Shown one piece after another: positions 42,249 to 42,746 of a stretch of DNA of 42,746 nucleotides. The stretch lies in NCBI GenBank assembly GCA_036514635.1, contig DATBWU010000226.1:1-42746 (forward strand), in the 5' to 3' direction. Each line of letters starts with the position of its first letter. Position 1 is the stretch's first letter. The notes beneath the pieces are model-generated. The model ran no database searches and was not told the DNA's origin. It worked only from the letters and a program-made list of their open reading frames with translations. The translations under genes were made by a program, and so were the position numbers. The DNA comes from DASSFZ01 sp036514635 (GTDB lineage Bacteria > Chloroflexota > Anaerolineae > Fen-1058).

Positions 42249-42746
42249 GTGCGCGCCATCTTCCTCGATCGCGATGGAGTGATTTGCGAGAATCGATCCG
42301 ACCACGTCAAGTCGTGGAATGAATTTCACTTCCTGCCGAACGCGCTCTCCGGCCTGGCGCAGCTGGCTCGAACCGACTTCGCTTCGATCGTTGTGACGAA
42401 CCAGGCCGTTATCAATCGCGGCCTCGTGCCGGCCAGCGTGATCGCCGGCATTCATCAACACATGCTCAACCAGGTGCAGCGTGCCGGCGGCCGCATCGAC
42501 CACGTGATGGTTTGCCCTCATCGCACCGATGAATTCTGCGCGTGCCGCAAGCCGCAGCCTGGCTTACTCCTGCGGGCCGCTGCTGAGATGAATATCGATC
42601 TGGCGCAATCGTACCTGATCGGCGACGCCGTCACGGACATTCAGGCCGGGCTGGCCGTCGGCTGCACGTGCTTCATGGTGATGACCGGTCGCGGCACCAA
42701 GCAGGCCACGCAGGTGTATGGGCAGGCGCTGCCCGGCGTGCGCTAC
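42249..42746 (+). CDS. gmhB: D,D-heptose 1,7-bisphosphate 7-phosphatase (GmhB), cut by window end
   Basis: A frame of 166 codons from the GTG at 42249, without a stop before the window ends. The HAD motif FLDRDGVI opens it. The zinc motif CPH and then CACRKPQPG, and the motif IV GDAVTDIQAG, are those of GmhB/HisB-type phosphatases. It removes the 7-phosphate of heptose 1,7-bisphosphate after the kinase step. It starts 3 nt after gmhA, so they are co-transcribed. Only the extreme C-terminus is missing. Confidence 0.88.
   Translation, partial: MRAIFLDRDGVICENRSDHVKSWNEFHFLPNALSGLAQLARTDFASIVVTNQAVINRGLVPASVIAGIHQHMLNQVQRAGGRIDHVMVCPHRTDEFCACRKPQPGLLLRAAAEMNIDLAQSYLIGDAVTDIQAGLAVGCTCFMVMTGRGTKQATQVYGQALPGVRY

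Overview
The window is a 42.7 kb piece of a GC-rich bacterial chromosome devoted almost entirely to making a complex cell-surface polysaccharide, with large secreted proteins placed inside the same locus. The organism is probably a member of the Chloroflexota (Anaerolineae/Caldilineae-like). This is inferred from the style of the secreted proteins (FG-GAP, PKD and PQQ propellers, short YLP-type tails), the large GT-C-like membrane proteins and the general gene content. No rRNA or single-copy marker gene is present to confirm it. No tRNA, CRISPR array, insertion sequence or phage gene was seen.

Layout: (1) 1-2337, the 3' part of a secreted glycoside hydrolase. (2) 7403-2363, minus strand: acyl carrier protein, AMP-forming acyl ligase, AsnB-type amidotransferase and a NadE-type ATP pyrophosphatase, which look like a glycan-tailoring cassette. 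(3) 7867-15795, plus strand: three GT2 enzymes, one GT4, a CE4 deacetylase, WecB and an O-antigen-ligase-like protein. (4) 16031-25316, plus strand: three GT-C-like membrane proteins, a GtrB-like GT2, WecD-like and WecE enzymes, and a membrane-anchored BNR propeller protein. (5) 25546-31012, plus strand: a PQQ-like propeller protein, a hexapeptide acyltransferase and an FG-GAP/PKD protein. (6) 33735-31163, minus strand: a Tat-exported DUF362 protein and a LamG-like secreted protein. (7) 33925-37374, plus strand: a GT4, a Gfo/Idh/MocA oxidoreductase and a divergent second WecB-like epimerase. (8) 37810-42746, plus strand: an SMR-like membrane protein, the priming polyprenyl-phosphate sugar transferase and a GDP-heptose pathway (hddC, hddA, gmhA, gmhB). 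The last gene runs off the window.

Together the genes supply activated sugars (UDP-ManNAc, probably dTDP-Fuc4NAc, GDP-D-glycero-D-manno-heptose), prime a lipid carrier, extend and decorate the chain, and place glycan-binding or glycan-cleaving proteins on the cell surface.

The most striking signal is regulatory. Five intergenic regions upstream of plus-strand units carry TCTAAC-N16-TCTAAC followed exactly 10 nt later by a TANNRT -10-like box (starting near 7622, 15869, 33839, 37578 and 41521). A third, weaker half-site (mostly NNNTAC) lies midway, so the spacing is about 11 bp. Weaker versions are near 10054, 27417 and, on the minus strand, 7539. This is the arrangement expected for promoters driven by a PhoB/OmpR-family activator, and it would tie the separate units into one regulon.
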